A stretch of DNA of 64,000 bases from Flavobacterium sufflavum (GCF_004016525.1 NZ_SACJ01000004.1:310001-374000); one strand, 5' to 3'; counted from the stretch's first letter, positions 44,104 through 54,371 are shown. Translations and numbers: made by a program. The notes: a model not told the origin generated them from the sequence alone.

Positions 44104-46341
44104 ATGAGTACGGTAGCCGAAGTTGCACAAGTATCGCAACATTTAAAGCCCTTAATTAGTGATTTAGGATTAATCCTGATGACAGCAGGTATTGCTGTTT
44201 TGCTGTTTAAAAAAATAAAACAGCCTCTGGTACTTGGGTATTTAATTGCAGGCTTTTTGGCAGGTAACCATTTTGATTTTTTCCCTTCGGTAAAAGATGT
44301 CCATAGTGTTGAAATCTGGGCTGAAATAGGCGTTATTATTTTATTATTCAGTTTAGGACTCGAATTCAGTTTCAAAAAGTTAATGAAAGTGGGCGGCACT
44401 GCGTCAATAACCGCCATCACTCAAATTATAACCATGGTTCTCGTGGGCTATCTGGTAGGTAAATGGATGGGATGGAAAAACATGGATTGTATTTTCTTAG
44501 GTGTTATTCTCTCCATTTCATCCACAACCATCATTCTTAAAACCTTTGATGAATTGGGGGTAAAAGCCCAGCAATTTGCCGGAATTGTAATTGGCTCTCT
44601 TATCGTTCAGGATATTATAGCTATTTTAATGATGGTATTATTATCAACAGTGGCTGTGAGTCAGCAATTTTCAGGAAGTGAATTGATGCTATCAGTACTT
44701 AAATTAGTTTTTTTCCTGATTGCATGGTTTGTGGGTGGAATCTTTTTCATTCCTACCTTATTAAAAAAGACCAAACACTTACTTACTGATGAAATGATGC
44801 TTATCCTATCATTAGCCTTGTGTTTGATGATGGTAATTTTAGCGTCCAATGCTGGTTTTTCTCCTGCTTTAGGCGCCTTTATTATGGGGTCTATTATTGC
44901 CGAAACTACCCAAGCAGAGCATATCGAACATTTGGTAAAACCAGTAAAAGATTTATTTGGTGCGGTTTTCTTTGTATCTGTTGGAATGTTAATCAATCCT
45001 CATACTTTATACGAATATGCGCTTCCTGTAATGATATTAACCTTTGTTACTATTTTTGGGCAATCCATCAGTTCTACACTTGGTGCAATCATTTCGGGAC
45101 AACCTTTAAAACAATCGGTACAAACAGGAATGAGTTTGGCACAAATAGGTGAATTCTCTTTTATCATTGCAACCTTAGGAATGTCGATGAATGTAACGAG
45201 TAATTTTCTATATCCTGTAGTTGTTGCAGTATCGGCAGTAACTACATTTACCACTCCTTTCATGGTCAAGATGGCGGTTCCATTCTCTGGTTATTTAGAA
45301 AAAAAATTACCCCGAAAATGGATACGAAGAATTGACCGATATAGTGCCAATGCCCAAGCTATTCGCTCAGTAAGCACCTGGCAGGTCGTTATTAGAGCAC
45401 ACTTACTACAGATTCTTCTCCATACCATCATTATTACTTCGGTTATTTTGTTGTCTTCCAAATTTGTTTTGCCATTGGTTGCAGATTCTAAATTTGGAAA
45501 TGCTATAGCAGCATTAATCACTATGGTTGTTATTTCCCCTTTTTTATGGGCACTTTCATTGCGCAGGGTGGCAGTAAAAGAAGTGGATCAATTATTTGAA
45601 GAGCGAAAATACCGGGGACCTATTTTGATGCTATTCTTTTTCCGTATGGGATTAGCCGTGTTTTATATTGGATTTTTATTGAATATCTTTTTCTCTCCTC
45701 TGATCGCCATGTTTGCTTTAGTAATGGCGATTGTAATCTATTTGTTATTTCCAAAACAATTACACGAACAATACCATAAAATTGAAAATCATTTCCTGAC
45801 AAATCTCAACGATAGAGAGGAAAAGAGAATAGACCGACGTTATGCCAATTTACATCCCTGGGACGGACACATGACTACTTTTGAAATTTCAAAAGAATCT
45901 AATTTGGTAGGGAAAACGCTTCGTGAAATAAAAATGAGGGAATTAGTTGGCGTAAATATCACCTATATCAAACGTGGAGAAATCATAATCCAAATTCCCA
46001 ATAAAAATGAACGTTTATTTCCTGGTGATGAAATTTGCGTTATTGGTTCAGATGCACAAGTCAAAGAATTTTCGAACTTTTTAAATCAACATGATATTGA
46101 AGTTCCTGAAAAAGTAACTAACGAAATTATGTTACGTCAGGTCGAATTGACCAATGAAGATTTTATTGGTCTTAGCGTAGGCCAATCTAAATTAAGAGAG
46201 CGTACACATGGATTATTAGTAGGAATTGAACGAAAAGGACAACGTATTCTCAACCCCGAATCAAATATTATCTTAGAAAAAAATGATTTATTATGGATTG
46301 TGGGAGACAAAAAATTAATAGCCCAATTATTCAAGGCATAA
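44104..46341 (+). CDS. Kef-type monovalent cation:proton antiporter (CPA2) with two TrkA-C domains
   Basis: This 745-residue protein has a CPA2 membrane domain of about 12 helices (KQPLVLGYLIAGFLAG, GVIILLFSLGLEF, SISSTTIILKTFDE, NAGFSPALGAFIMGSIIAET). After about residue 590 follow two tandem TrkA-C-like domains (GKTLREIKMRELVGVNITYI... and IGLSVGQSKLRERTHGLLVGI...), without a TrkA-N NAD-binding domain. It likely exports potassium or sodium in exchange for protons, gated by a small ligand. Confidence 0.92.
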   Translation: MSTVAEVAQVSQHLKPLISDLGLILMTAGIAVLLFKKIKQPLVLGYLIAGFLAGNHFDFFPSVKDVHSVEIWAEIGVIILLFSLGLEFSFKKLMKVGGTASITAITQIITMVLVGYLVGKWMGWKNMDCIFLGVILSISSTTIILKTFDELGVKAQQFAGIVIGSLIVQDIIAILMMVLLSTVAVSQQFSGSELMLSVLKLVFFLIAWFVGGIFFIPTLLKKTKHLLTDEMMLILSLALCLMMVILASNAGFSPALGAFIMGSIIAETTQAEHIEHLVKPVKDLFGAVFFVSVGMLINPHTLYEYALPVMILTFVTIFGQSISSTLGAIISGQPLKQSVQTGMSLAQIGEFSFIIATLGMSMNVTSNFLYPVVVAVSAVTTFTTPFMVKMAVPFSGYLEKKLPRKWIRRIDRYSANAQAIRSVSTWQVVIRAHLLQILLHTIIITSVILLSSKFVLPLVADSKFGNAIAALITMVVISPFLWALSLRRVAVKEVDQLFEERKYRGPILMLFFFRMGLAVFYIGFLLNIFFSPLIAMFALVMAIVIYLLFPKQLHEQYHKIENHFLTNLNDREEKRIDRRYANLHPWDGHMTTFEISKESNLVGKTLREIKMRELVGVNITYIKRGEIIIQIPNKNERLFPGDEICVIGSDAQVKEFSNFLNQHDIEVPEKVTNEIMLRQVELTNEDFIGLSVGQSKLRERTHGLLVGIERKGQRILNPESNIILEKNDLLWIVGDKKLIAQLFKA

Positions 46342-46495
46342 ATATTATTTTAGATTTTAAACCCTCACATATTCGAAATTAAATCAACTTTAAACAATTT
46401 GTCTTTTTATCTTGATTTTTTTTAGTACCAACTTTAAAACCTTATAAAATAAAGTCTTTATATCTCTTTTTTCAATTAAAATTTGAGTATATTTA

Positions 46496-46511
46496 TACTA
46501 TCAAGATAGTA
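46496..46511. promoter_or_regulatory. TACTATC/GATAGTA dyad before cbpA
   Basis: TACTATCAAGATAGTA is a perfect inverted repeat with a 2-base spacer, 85 bases before the cbpA start. It has operator size and might be bound by the MerR-like CbpM or another regulator. Confidence 0.45.
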
Positions 46512-46595
46512 CAATCTCATCGTTTTATCTTAAGATTTTCCATAGGGAATTCTATAATAGCACTAACGGAATAGTAATTCAAAAAACAATTCAAC

Positions 46596-47495
46596 ATGGC
46601 ATTTATAGACTATTACAAAGTATTAGAAATAGACAAAAAAGCCACGGATGCCGAGATAAAAAAGGCTTTCCGCAAATTGGCCCGCAAGTACCATCCTGAT
46701 GTTAATCCGAATGACAAGGAAGCAGAAAAAAAATTCAAAGAAATTAACGAAGCTAATGAAGTACTTGGTAATCCCGAAAACAGAAAAAAATATGATGCTT
46801 ATGGCGAAAACTGGAAACACATAGCCGAATATGAAAAAGCCAATCAAGGTCAAACCTATTACAATCAAAGTCAGCCTCATGAAGATTTTACCTCTTATGG
46901 AAGAGATGCCGATGATTATTCGGATTTTTTTGAGTCCCTTTTTGGAAACAGAAGTCGAAGTCACAGCAAAAGACATCAGTACAAAGGATCTGATTTCAGC
47001 ACCGAATTAAATCTGGATTTGCAGGAAGCGTACACCACTCATAAACGCACCGTTACTATCAACGGTCACAATATTCGTTTTACAATTCCGGCTGGGATAG
47101 AAAACGGACAAACCATTAAAATAGCCGGACATGGTGGAGACGGCATCGGTGGAGGTCCTAAAGGCGATTTATACATTACTTTCTCCATAAAAAACCATCC
47201 GGATTTTAAAAGAGATAAAAACAACCTATACACTACCGTGACAATAGATTTATACAAAGCAGTATTAGGAGGCGAAATCACAGTAAATACTTTTGATGGA
47301 AAAGTAAAATTAAACATAGCTCCGGGAACGCAAAATGGCACCAAAGTGAAACTTAAAGGAAAAGGTTTTCCCGTTTACAAAGAAGAAGGTCATTTTGGCG
47401 ATTTATACATTACATTCCAAATAAAAATACCAACAAAGCTTTCTTCTAAAGAACTTGAATTATTCACCGAACTATCTAAATTAAGAACATCATGA
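46596..47495 (+). CDS. cbpA: DnaJ-type co-chaperone CbpA
   Basis: This 299-residue protein has a J domain at the N-terminus (DYYKVLEIDKKATDAEIKKAFRKLARKYHPDVN, with the HPD motif at about 33-35), a short G/F-poor linker, and a DnaJ C-terminal substrate-binding region without the zinc finger (GIENGQTIKIAGHGGDG, GDLYITFQIKIP). CbpA helps DnaK and can bind curved DNA. Its stop overlaps the next start by four bases (ATGA), coupling it to cbpM. Confidence 0.92.
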   Translation: MAFIDYYKVLEIDKKATDAEIKKAFRKLARKYHPDVNPNDKEAEKKFKEINEANEVLGNPENRKKYDAYGENWKHIAEYEKANQGQTYYNQSQPHEDFTSYGRDADDYSDFFESLFGNRSRSHSKRHQYKGSDFSTELNLDLQEAYTTHKRTVTINGHNIRFTIPAGIENGQTIKIAGHGGDGIGGGPKGDLYITFSIKNHPDFKRDKNNLYTTVTIDLYKAVLGGEITVNTFDGKVKLNIAPGTQNGTKVKLKGKGFPVYKEEGHFGDLYITFQIKIPTKLSSKELELFTELSKLRTS

Positions 47496-47785
47496 ATACC
47501 GAAAACTTCATTCCCATAAATACGCTATGCCAGCATTACAAACTTGAAATTAGTTTTTTCAATAATCTCAATGAAAATGACTTAATCGAGATTCAGCTGG
47601 TGGATAACATTCAATATGTACATAAAGATTCTATTTATGAAATAGAAAAAATGGTACGCATGCACAAAGAACTGGATGTAAACATTGAAGGGATTGATAT
47701 TGTTCTTAATTTACTTCAAAAAATAGATGCCTTACAAACAGAATTACACAATGTTAGGAACCGTTTATTGTTATACGAAAACTAA
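47492..47785 (+). CDS. cbpM: CbpM-like chaperone modulator (MerR-type HTH)
   Basis: This 97-residue protein reads IPINTLCQHYKLEISFFNNLNENDLIEI, a MerR-like HTH fragment as in CbpM, and ends in a coiled coil (LQKIDALQTELHNVRNRLL). CbpM binds the CbpA J domain and inhibits it. The 4-base overlap with cbpA supports the assignment. Confidence 0.82.
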   Translation: MNTENFIPINTLCQHYKLEISFFNNLNENDLIEIQLVDNIQYVHKDSIYEIEKMVRMHKELDVNIEGIDIVLNLLQKIDALQTELHNVRNRLLLYEN

Positions 47786-47905
47786 ATTGGTCTTAACAAA
47801 CCAATCAAGCTAAAAAACCCGAAAAGCAGGAAAGTTAACAGGAAAGCTAAATCGATTATTTTTTATATTTTGGCATCCAATTAAAAAATAACCAAACAGC
47901 TATTA

Positions 47906-50626
47906 ATGAAACCTATAAAACAATCTTTGATTCTATTATTCCTAGTTTTTTCGTTTACCCAAATCAATGCTGCCAACCCAAATGCTCCTTTTAGTTTAAG
48001 AAGTTTTGACAAACAAAATCCTATTGGAACAAACGACAAACCCTACTTTGGATGGTATCTAAGTGATCCCGATACTAACGAAATTCAATCGGCTTATCAA
48101 ATCATTATTTCCTCAAGTCTGGCTAATCTGAAAGTAAACAAAGCTGATATTTGGGATAGCAAAAAGACCAATTCCAGAAAGCAAAATTATATTTACTTAA
48201 ACGGTGCTACCCTTAAAGCAGCAACTACTTATTATTGGAAAGTTCGTTGTTGGGACAAAGACGGAAATGCGAGTTCTTATTCGGCTGCTGCAAATTTCAC
48301 CACGGGTTTACTAACTAACAAAGACTGGGCATCGGCACAATGGATTAAAAGAGAATCTAAAGACAACGACGATTATACTTATTTTAGAAAAAAAGCCAAT
48401 CTTCCTAACAAAACCATCAAAAAAGCAATCACCTATATTTCTGCCTGTCATAGTTATGAATTGCACGTAAACGGAAAATTCGTTGGCAAAGGATTCAATC
48501 ACCATTATCCGCAATACAGCTATTATAACGCCTGGGATATTACTGCTTTTTTAAATAAAAATTCCGAAAATCTTTTGGCCTGTCTTACGCACTGGTATGG
48601 CGGTGGTCAGGGTCGCGCAACAGGAAGTCGCGGCATGATTCTAAAAACCATAATCGAATATAATGACGGCACGCAAACCGTTATTGCTTCGGACAAATCC
48701 TGGAAACAAACGCAGGCAGCACAATGGATTCAAGGACAACCTCAACGCAATGGCGAAGGTATAGGAAGAATCGAATTTATTGATAGCCGAAAAAACATTG
48801 CTGATTGGAACAAGGCAAATTTAAACGACTCCAATTGGAAAAACGCTACCGAAATTGGTCCACAGCCTACCGCTCCCTGGACAGGTAGCTTACAATCTGA
48901 CCTTACCAGAGTTATCGAAAAAGAAATCAAAGCTAAATCCATACAAAACTTAGGAAACGGTAAATATGTTATTGATTTAGGGAAAATATATGCCGGAAGT
49001 TTTAAAATTGCATTTAATGAGCGTACTCCAGGAGACACCATTAAAATGCTTGGCGGATATGTTTTAAACGATGACGGTACTGTTTCATCCAAAATAAAAC
49101 AATCTACCAATTTAAGTTTCAAATTCATCCCTAATGGTACTAATTCTGTTTTTAATCCTAATGTGTATCTCGGAATGCGTTATTTACAGATTGACAATGC
49201 TCCGAACGAATTGAATCAGAACAATGTTAGTTTTATTAGTCGTCATTTCGAATTAGATCCTTCCCGTTCTTCATTCGAATCTTCAAATGAAATGCTGAAT
49301 AAAACCTGGGAATTGATGGCTCATACTCTAATTCTGGGTGCACAGGAAAACTTTGTAGACACACCTACCAGAGAAAAAGGAGCTTTCTTATTGGATAGCT
49401 GGGCACAAGCCGTTCCTTGTATGAGTGTGATGTATGACCGAACGATGAACATGCGTGCATTAAACGAATTCTTAGAATCTCAAGATCAATACTGGCCTGA
49501 TGGTCGCTTGAATGCTGTATATCCAAACGTTGATGGCGGAAGGGACATTCCTGATTTTACACAAGCCTACCTTTTTTGGGTTTGGGATTATTACACGCAA
49601 ACAGGAAATATCGAATTCCTGAAATCCAACTATTTGCGTTTGAAAAAAATAGCCGATTATGTGGATGCTTATAAAAACAACAGCACAGGATTAATTCACC
49701 AACTTAAAGGTGGAAAAGGCCCTTATGAATATGGTATTGTCGATTGGCCACCTAGCATGCGCTATGGTTACGACACTGCTGTTGATTCCAGAACTGTTAT
49801 TGATGCCTACGCTTTTGAAGACTACAATATTATTGCAAAAATTGCCGATCTTCTGGGCAATACTGCTGATAAAACACTTTACACAAACAAAGCCGAAGCC
49901 ATCAAAAAAGCTATCAATACACATCTAATTAACCAAAATGGCGTATATATTGATGGCATGAACAACAATCAAAATGTGAGCCCCCATGTTTCGCAACATG
50001 CTAACATTATTCCTTATGCACTGAATATTGTTCCTGAAACCAACAAAAAACAGGTAATTGAAGAAATTAAAAAACTTAAAATGAGTGTTGGAATGGTATG
50101 TCTTCGCTGGTTACCAGAATCACTTGGTTTAGCTGATGAAGGAAAACATCTAATCGATTTATATACCAATACCGAATGGGATGGCTGGGCTAAAACCATT
50201 GCTCTTGGAGGGACAGCTACCTGGGAATCCTGGGATGCCAATGTAAGCGATCAAAGTATGTCACATCCTTGGGGAACGGTAGGTTTACTGGCTATACAAA
50301 ATTATATTTTAGGAATAAAAGCCTTAGCCCCACAACACGAAAAAATCCAAATCAAACCATTATGGTTTGGAGACAAACTAACCTATGCCAAAGGAACTTA
50401 TCCAACAGACAAAGGCGATATTAAAGTAGACTGGAACTACTCTAACAACAATTATCATTTAAAAATAACTGTTCCTGCTAACTGTACCGCAAAAGTGTAT
50501 CTTCCAAAATGTGGAAAAACAGGAAACACAATTAAATTGGATAATAAAGATGTAACCGCTACCGAAGAAGGAAACTATCTTTATCTTGACGCAATTGGCT
50601 CAGGAGAACATCATTTTGAGAGATAA
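47906..50626 (+). CDS. Alpha-L-rhamnosidase (GH78)
   Basis: This 906-residue secreted protein has a signal peptide (TQINAAN), an N-terminal fibronectin-like part (PYFGWYLSDPDTNEIQSAYQIIISS), the carbohydrate-binding Bac_rhamnosid_N-like region, and an (alpha/alpha)6 barrel with DTPTREKGAFLLDSW, which contains the catalytic general-acid region. GH78 removes terminal alpha-L-rhamnose from pectin or glycosides. A polysaccharide deacetylase and an esterase follow, forming a small glycan module without SusC/SusD. Confidence 0.92.
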   Translation: MKPIKQSLILLFLVFSFTQINAANPNAPFSLRSFDKQNPIGTNDKPYFGWYLSDPDTNEIQSAYQIIISSSLANLKVNKADIWDSKKTNSRKQNYIYLNGATLKAATTYYWKVRCWDKDGNASSYSAAANFTTGLLTNKDWASAQWIKRESKDNDDYTYFRKKANLPNKTIKKAITYISACHSYELHVNGKFVGKGFNHHYPQYSYYNAWDITAFLNKNSENLLACLTHWYGGGQGRATGSRGMILKTIIEYNDGTQTVIASDKSWKQTQAAQWIQGQPQRNGEGIGRIEFIDSRKNIADWNKANLNDSNWKNATEIGPQPTAPWTGSLQSDLTRVIEKEIKAKSIQNLGNGKYVIDLGKIYAGSFKIAFNERTPGDTIKMLGGYVLNDDGTVSSKIKQSTNLSFKFIPNGTNSVFNPNVYLGMRYLQIDNAPNELNQNNVSFISRHFELDPSRSSFESSNEMLNKTWELMAHTLILGAQENFVDTPTREKGAFLLDSWAQAVPCMSVMYDRTMNMRALNEFLESQDQYWPDGRLNAVYPNVDGGRDIPDFTQAYLFWVWDYYTQTGNIEFLKSNYLRLKKIADYVDAYKNNSTGLIHQLKGGKGPYEYGIVDWPPSMRYGYDTAVDSRTVIDAYAFEDYNIIAKIADLLGNTADKTLYTNKAEAIKKAINTHLINQNGVYIDGMNNNQNVSPHVSQHANIIPYALNIVPETNKKQVIEEIKKLKMSVGMVCLRWLPESLGLADEGKHLIDLYTNTEWDGWAKTIALGGTATWESWDANVSDQSMSHPWGTVGLLAIQNYILGIKALAPQHEKIQIKPLWFGDKLTYAKGTYPTDKGDIKVDWNYSNNNYHLKITVPANCTAKVYLPKCGKTGNTIKLDNKDVTATEEGNYLYLDAIGSGEHHFER

Positions 50627-50652
50627 TTTATTTTCGAAAAAACAAAAGCATA

Positions 50653-51474
50653 ATGTCAAAAGAAAGGAAAGCGAGCCACATTATAAAATCAAAATCAATG
50701 GTTTTGTTTTTCTTTCTTTTGACATTTTCTTTGGCTTCAGCCCAAATTTTAAAACGACCAATTCCTGATAAATTGGTCGTACTAACTTTTGACGATGCTC
50801 CTGTGAGTCATTACATCATTGTGGCTCCATTATTAAAAAAATATGGTTTTAAAGCGACTTTTTTTGTCTGCGAATTTCCGCCTAATTTCAGAGACAATTC
50901 TAAATATATGAATTGGCAGCAAATTAAAAAATTAGACCAAATGGGTTTCGAAATTGGCAATCACACCCAATCGCATGCACATGTAAACAAACTTTCCAAG
51001 GAAAAATTTATCCAGCAATTACAGTATATCGAAAACAAATGTGATTCTCTTAAAATTAAAAAGCCTCTCAGTTTTGCTTATCCTGGCTATGATTACAGCG
51101 TTAATGCCATTACTACATTACAGGAACAAGGCTATATTTTAGCCCGTGCCGGAGGCAGCAGAACCTATAATCCCTTAGAAGATAATCCGTTTTTAATTCC
51201 TAGTTGGGCTACAAATGCTACTAATAAAGACCAAATTATCACCGCTCTTCAGGAAGCCAAAAACGGAAAAATTGTAATCTTAACTATTCACGGAGTTCCT
51301 GATATTGAACATCCATGGGTAAACACTCCTGTTGATTTATTCAAAGAATACCTTGATTATTTAGATAAAAATCATTTTAAAGTAATTGCTTTAAAAGACT
51401 TAAACAAATACATTAATTTTAAAAAAGCAGCACAAACAATAGCTATTGATACTTCTAAAAAATACAAGAATTAA
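50653..51474 (+). CDS. Polysaccharide deacetylase (CE4-like)
   Basis: This 273-residue protein has a hydrophobic N-terminal anchor or signal, then LVVLTFDDAPVSHYI (D47, D48) and GNHTQSHAHVN with the metal ligands H104 and H108, the NodB motifs 1 and 2. LTIHGVPDIEHPW near residue 215 supplies a later motif. It probably removes acetyl groups from a glycan. It is 26 bases after the GH78 gene. Confidence 0.88.
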   Translation: MSKERKASHIIKSKSMVLFFFLLTFSLASAQILKRPIPDKLVVLTFDDAPVSHYIIVAPLLKKYGFKATFFVCEFPPNFRDNSKYMNWQQIKKLDQMGFEIGNHTQSHAHVNKLSKEKFIQQLQYIENKCDSLKIKKPLSFAYPGYDYSVNAITTLQEQGYILARAGGSRTYNPLEDNPFLIPSWATNATNKDQIITALQEAKNGKIVILTIHGVPDIEHPWVNTPVDLFKEYLDYLDKNHFKVIALKDLNKYINFKKAAQTIAIDTSKKYKN

Positions 51475-51490
51475 ACTTAAAAACACCAAA

Positions 51491-52453
51491 ATGAAAGTTA
51501 AAGCGCTTATTCTATTCTTTTTCTATTTCAGCAGCATGCAATCGCAACAATTTATTCCTTTATGGCCTGTAGGTAAAATGCCTAATACTAAAGGAATGAA
51601 ATTAGAACTTATTGAAGAAAGAGAACGAATTACTCAGGTTGCCCAGCCTGGTATGTATGCTTTCTTTACCTCAAAAGAAGAAAATAATGGAAGTGCCGTG
51701 TTAATTTGTCCTCCGGGTGGTTATGCAAAATTAACCTATACTATTGCCGGATTTCAGTTTGCCAAATGGCTAAACACCATGGGAATAAATGCTTTTGTTT
51801 TAATTCATCGCTTGCCAACTTCCCCTGATTTAGTCGAAAGAGAAAAAGCACCTATTCAGGATGCTCAAAGAGCCATGAAAATAATCCGTTCCAATGCTGT
51901 AAACTGGAACATCAACACTGCCAAGATTGGGGTAATGGGTGCTTCGGCAGGAGGTCACTTAGCCACAACCCTGGGAACACACTCCGAAGATTACTCGGTC
52001 ATTAATGATACCGTAGACCAGTTTTCATTCCAACCCAACTTTATGATTTTAATTTCGCCGGTGATAAGCATGGGGAAATATGCGCATAAAGGCAGTCTGA
52101 ATAATTTTTTAGGCAATAACCCTACTGAGCAATTGATTGATTATTTTTCAAATGAAAAACATGTTACTTCCACCACTCCACCCACTTTTATCGTTTTGGC
52201 ACAAAATGATCCCGTTGTAAATCCTATTAACGGTATTCTCTTTTATCAGGCCATGTTAGAACATAATATTTCAGGGAGTTTGCACGTTTTCCCTGAAGGC
52301 GGACATTCGATTGCCCTGAAAAACAATCCTAAATCTATCAATTTATGGACTAATTTATGCGAAGAATGGTTGAATGATTTGAACGTATTGGATAAAACAA
52401 AGGCCGAAATTAACCTTTCCAAAAATACTTTTTTGAATTCAAATCGTTTTTAA
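51491..52453 (+). CDS. Secreted alpha/beta-hydrolase esterase
   Basis: Starting at the ATG at 51491 this is a 320-residue protein with a signal peptide, VLICPPGGYAKL (oxyanion-type HGG-like motif), and the nucleophile elbow GVMGASAGGH with S152. The acid and base lie in VLAQNDPVVNP and FPEGGHSI. It resembles acetyl-xylan/pectin esterases and would complement the deacetylase upstream. Confidence 0.87.
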   Translation: MKVKALILFFFYFSSMQSQQFIPLWPVGKMPNTKGMKLELIEERERITQVAQPGMYAFFTSKEENNGSAVLICPPGGYAKLTYTIAGFQFAKWLNTMGINAFVLIHRLPTSPDLVEREKAPIQDAQRAMKIIRSNAVNWNINTAKIGVMGASAGGHLATTLGTHSEDYSVINDTVDQFSFQPNFMILISPVISMGKYAHKGSLNNFLGNNPTEQLIDYFSNEKHVTSTTPPTFIVLAQNDPVVNPINGILFYQAMLEHNISGSLHVFPEGGHSIALKNNPKSINLWTNLCEEWLNDLNVLDKTKAEINLSKNTFLNSNRF

Positions 52454-52557
52454 AAGAAAAACCACAACTTTTTTTGTTTATAAAAACAATGCGAACCCTA
52501 GTAAAAACAAGGATTCACCCTGTTCCAAGAAAAACATTCTAAAAAAACATTTGAAAT

Positions 52558-52592
52558 ATTTGTATATACAAATAAAAAAAGTGTTACATTTG
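52558..52592 (+). promoter_or_regulatory. MarR operator dyad and promoter
   Basis: ATTTGTATATACAAAT (52558-52573) is a perfect 16-base palindrome containing TTTG, a possible -33 element. TACATTTG (52585-52592) fits the -7 box, with a 22-base gap. A MarR dimer bound here would cover the promoter of its own operon. Confidence 0.6.
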
Positions 52593-52618
52593 TACCAACA
52601 AACAAAACAAGTAGTGGA

Positions 52619-53077
52619 ATGAAAATTGAAGATGAAATAAAAAGTACGGTTGAATTAAACCTTTCTAAAAAAATTATTCTCAATATCATGTATACACAGA
52701 ATATTTTGAGTGAGAAATTTAACGAGGTTTTAAAACCTTATGAGCTATCAGGAGAACAATACAATGTATTGCGAATTCTAAGAGGCCAAAAAGGGAATCC
52801 GGCCAATATGTGTGTTATTCAGGAACGGATGGTTGCCAAAACAAGCAATACTACTCGATTAGTTGATAAATTATTATTAAAGGAATTAGTAACGCGAAAT
52901 GTCTGTCCTGATAACAGAAGAAAAATAGAAGTGCTGATTACACAAAAAGGATTGAATGTTTTAAGCGAATTAGATCCTAAAGTAATTGAACATGAAAATG
53001 CCTTAACCAGCAATTTAAACGCTGAAGAATTAGAACAATTAAACAACTTATTAGAAAAATACAGAAATCAACAATAA
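52619..53077 (+). CDS. MarR-family transcriptional regulator
   Basis: This 152-residue winged-helix protein shows LSGEQYNVLRILRGQ, CVIQERMVAKTSNTTRLVDKLLLKELVTRNVCPDNRRKIEVLITQKG, the HTH and wing of MarR proteins. MarR dimers repress nearby genes and release DNA when a ligand or oxidant binds. The palindrome upstream is its likely site. The nitroreductase gene starts 10 bases after it, so both are probably in one operon. Confidence 0.9.
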   Translation: MKIEDEIKSTVELNLSKKIILNIMYTQNILSEKFNEVLKPYELSGEQYNVLRILRGQKGNPANMCVIQERMVAKTSNTTRLVDKLLLKELVTRNVCPDNRRKIEVLITQKGLNVLSELDPKVIEHENALTSNLNAEELEQLNNLLEKYRNQQ

Positions 53078-53087
53078 AAATAATATC

Positions 53088-53720
53088 ATGAGCAAATTTA
53101 TAGAACACCAAAACTGGAGATATGCAACAAAGAAATTTGATGCTACAAAAAAAATCTCAAACGAAGATTTAAACACTTTAAAAGAAGCTATCCGCTTGAG
53201 TTCTTCTTCTTATGGATTACAACCTTACAAAGTAATCATAGTGGAGAATCCTGAATTAAGAGCTAAAATTCAACCAGCTGCCTGGGGACAATCGCAAATT
53301 GTTGAAGCTTCTCACCTTATCATTTTTGCAAATGAAACCCAACTTGACGAACAACACATTGACGATTATATAGCCAATATTAGTGAAACCAGAAACATCC
53401 CTGTTGATTCATTAGCCGGATATTCTGATTTTATGAAATCAAAAATTCTTACACTTCCTGAAGACACTAAAAATATTTGGACAGCCAAGCAAACCTATTT
53501 AGCCTTAGGAAATTTGTTGAATGCAGCTGCCGAATTAAAAATTGATGTTACCCCTATGGAAGGATTTGTTCCTGAACAGGTAAACGAAATTTTAGGATTA
53601 GAAAAATTGGGATTGAACACTTCGCTTATTGCAACTTTAGGTTACAGACACGAGGAAGATGCCACCCAACATTATAAAAAAGTTAGAAAATCACAAGACG
53701 AATTATTTATCACTCTATAA
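53088..53720 (+). CDS. NAD(P)H-dependent nitroreductase-family oxidoreductase
   Basis: This 210-residue FMN protein has NWRYATKKFDATKKIS, SSSSYGLQPYKVIIVE, and LATLGYRHEEDATQHYKKVRKSQDELF, typical of the NfsB group that reduces nitroaromatics and quinones. Placed between marR and yceI genes it probably belongs to a response to a toxic electrophile. Confidence 0.9.
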   Translation: MSKFIEHQNWRYATKKFDATKKISNEDLNTLKEAIRLSSSSYGLQPYKVIIVENPELRAKIQPAAWGQSQIVEASHLIIFANETQLDEQHIDDYIANISETRNIPVDSLAGYSDFMKSKILTLPEDTKNIWTAKQTYLALGNLLNAAAELKIDVTPMEGFVPEQVNEILGLEKLGLNTSLIATLGYRHEEDATQHYKKVRKSQDELFITL

Positions 53721-53748
53721 TTATTAATCAAATTTAAATCAAACAAAA

Positions 53749-54315
53749 ATGAAAAATTTAAAAACAATTGCAATAGCATTATTCGTAGTAGCATCTGGTA
53801 TTTCAGTAAACGCACAAACTAAAAAAATTGACACAAAAGCATCTTCTATCAAATGGGTAGGTAAAAAAGTAACTGGAGAGCACTCTGGAACTGTAAACTT
53901 CAAAGACGGAGCTGTAGTATTAAAAGGAAAAAAATTAGTTGGTGGTACTTTTACTGTTGACATGACTTCTTTAACATCTACTGACTTAACTGGAGAATAC
54001 CAAGGAAAATTGAATGGTCACTTGAAAGCTGACGATTTCTTTGGAACTGATAAATTCCCAACCTCTACTTTGGTAATCAAAAAAATAGGTGCAAAAGCTA
54101 AAGATGTTTATGCTGTAACTGCTGATTTAACTATCAAAGGAATCACTAAACCAATTAATTTTGAACTTGCTGTAAAAGGAAATACTGCTACAACTGCATT
54201 CAAAGTTGACAGAACTAAATATGACATTAAATACGGTTCAGGAAACTTCTTCCAAGGTTTAGGAGACAAAACTATCAATGACGAATTTGAATTAGCTGTT
54301 GCTTTGAAATTCTAA
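53749..54315 (+). CDS. YceI-family lipid-binding secreted protein (paralog 1)
   Basis: This 188-residue protein has a signal peptide ending VNAQT and the YceI lipocalin-like barrel (IKWVGKKVTGEHSGTVNFKDG, GHLKADDFFGTDKFPTSTLVIKK, YGSGNFFQGLGDKTINDEFELAVALKF). YceI proteins carry isoprenoid lipids in the periplasm. It is 28 bases after the nitroreductase gene. A similar gene follows. Confidence 0.92.
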   Translation: MKNLKTIAIALFVVASGISVNAQTKKIDTKASSIKWVGKKVTGEHSGTVNFKDGAVVLKGKKLVGGTFTVDMTSLTSTDLTGEYQGKLNGHLKADDFFGTDKFPTSTLVIKKIGAKAKDVYAVTADLTIKGITKPINFELAVKGNTATTAFKVDRTKYDIKYGSGNFFQGLGDKTINDEFELAVALKF

Positions 54316-54338
54316 TCATATCCCCATTTTACTTTTAT

Positions 54339-54371
54339 AACCCCAGCATTTTTGTTGGGGTTATTTTTTTT
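54339..54371 (+). terminator. Terminator after the first yceI gene
   Basis: AACCCCAGC pairs with GTTGGGGTT (one G-T), followed by a T run. It separates the two yceI genes. Confidence 0.85.
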
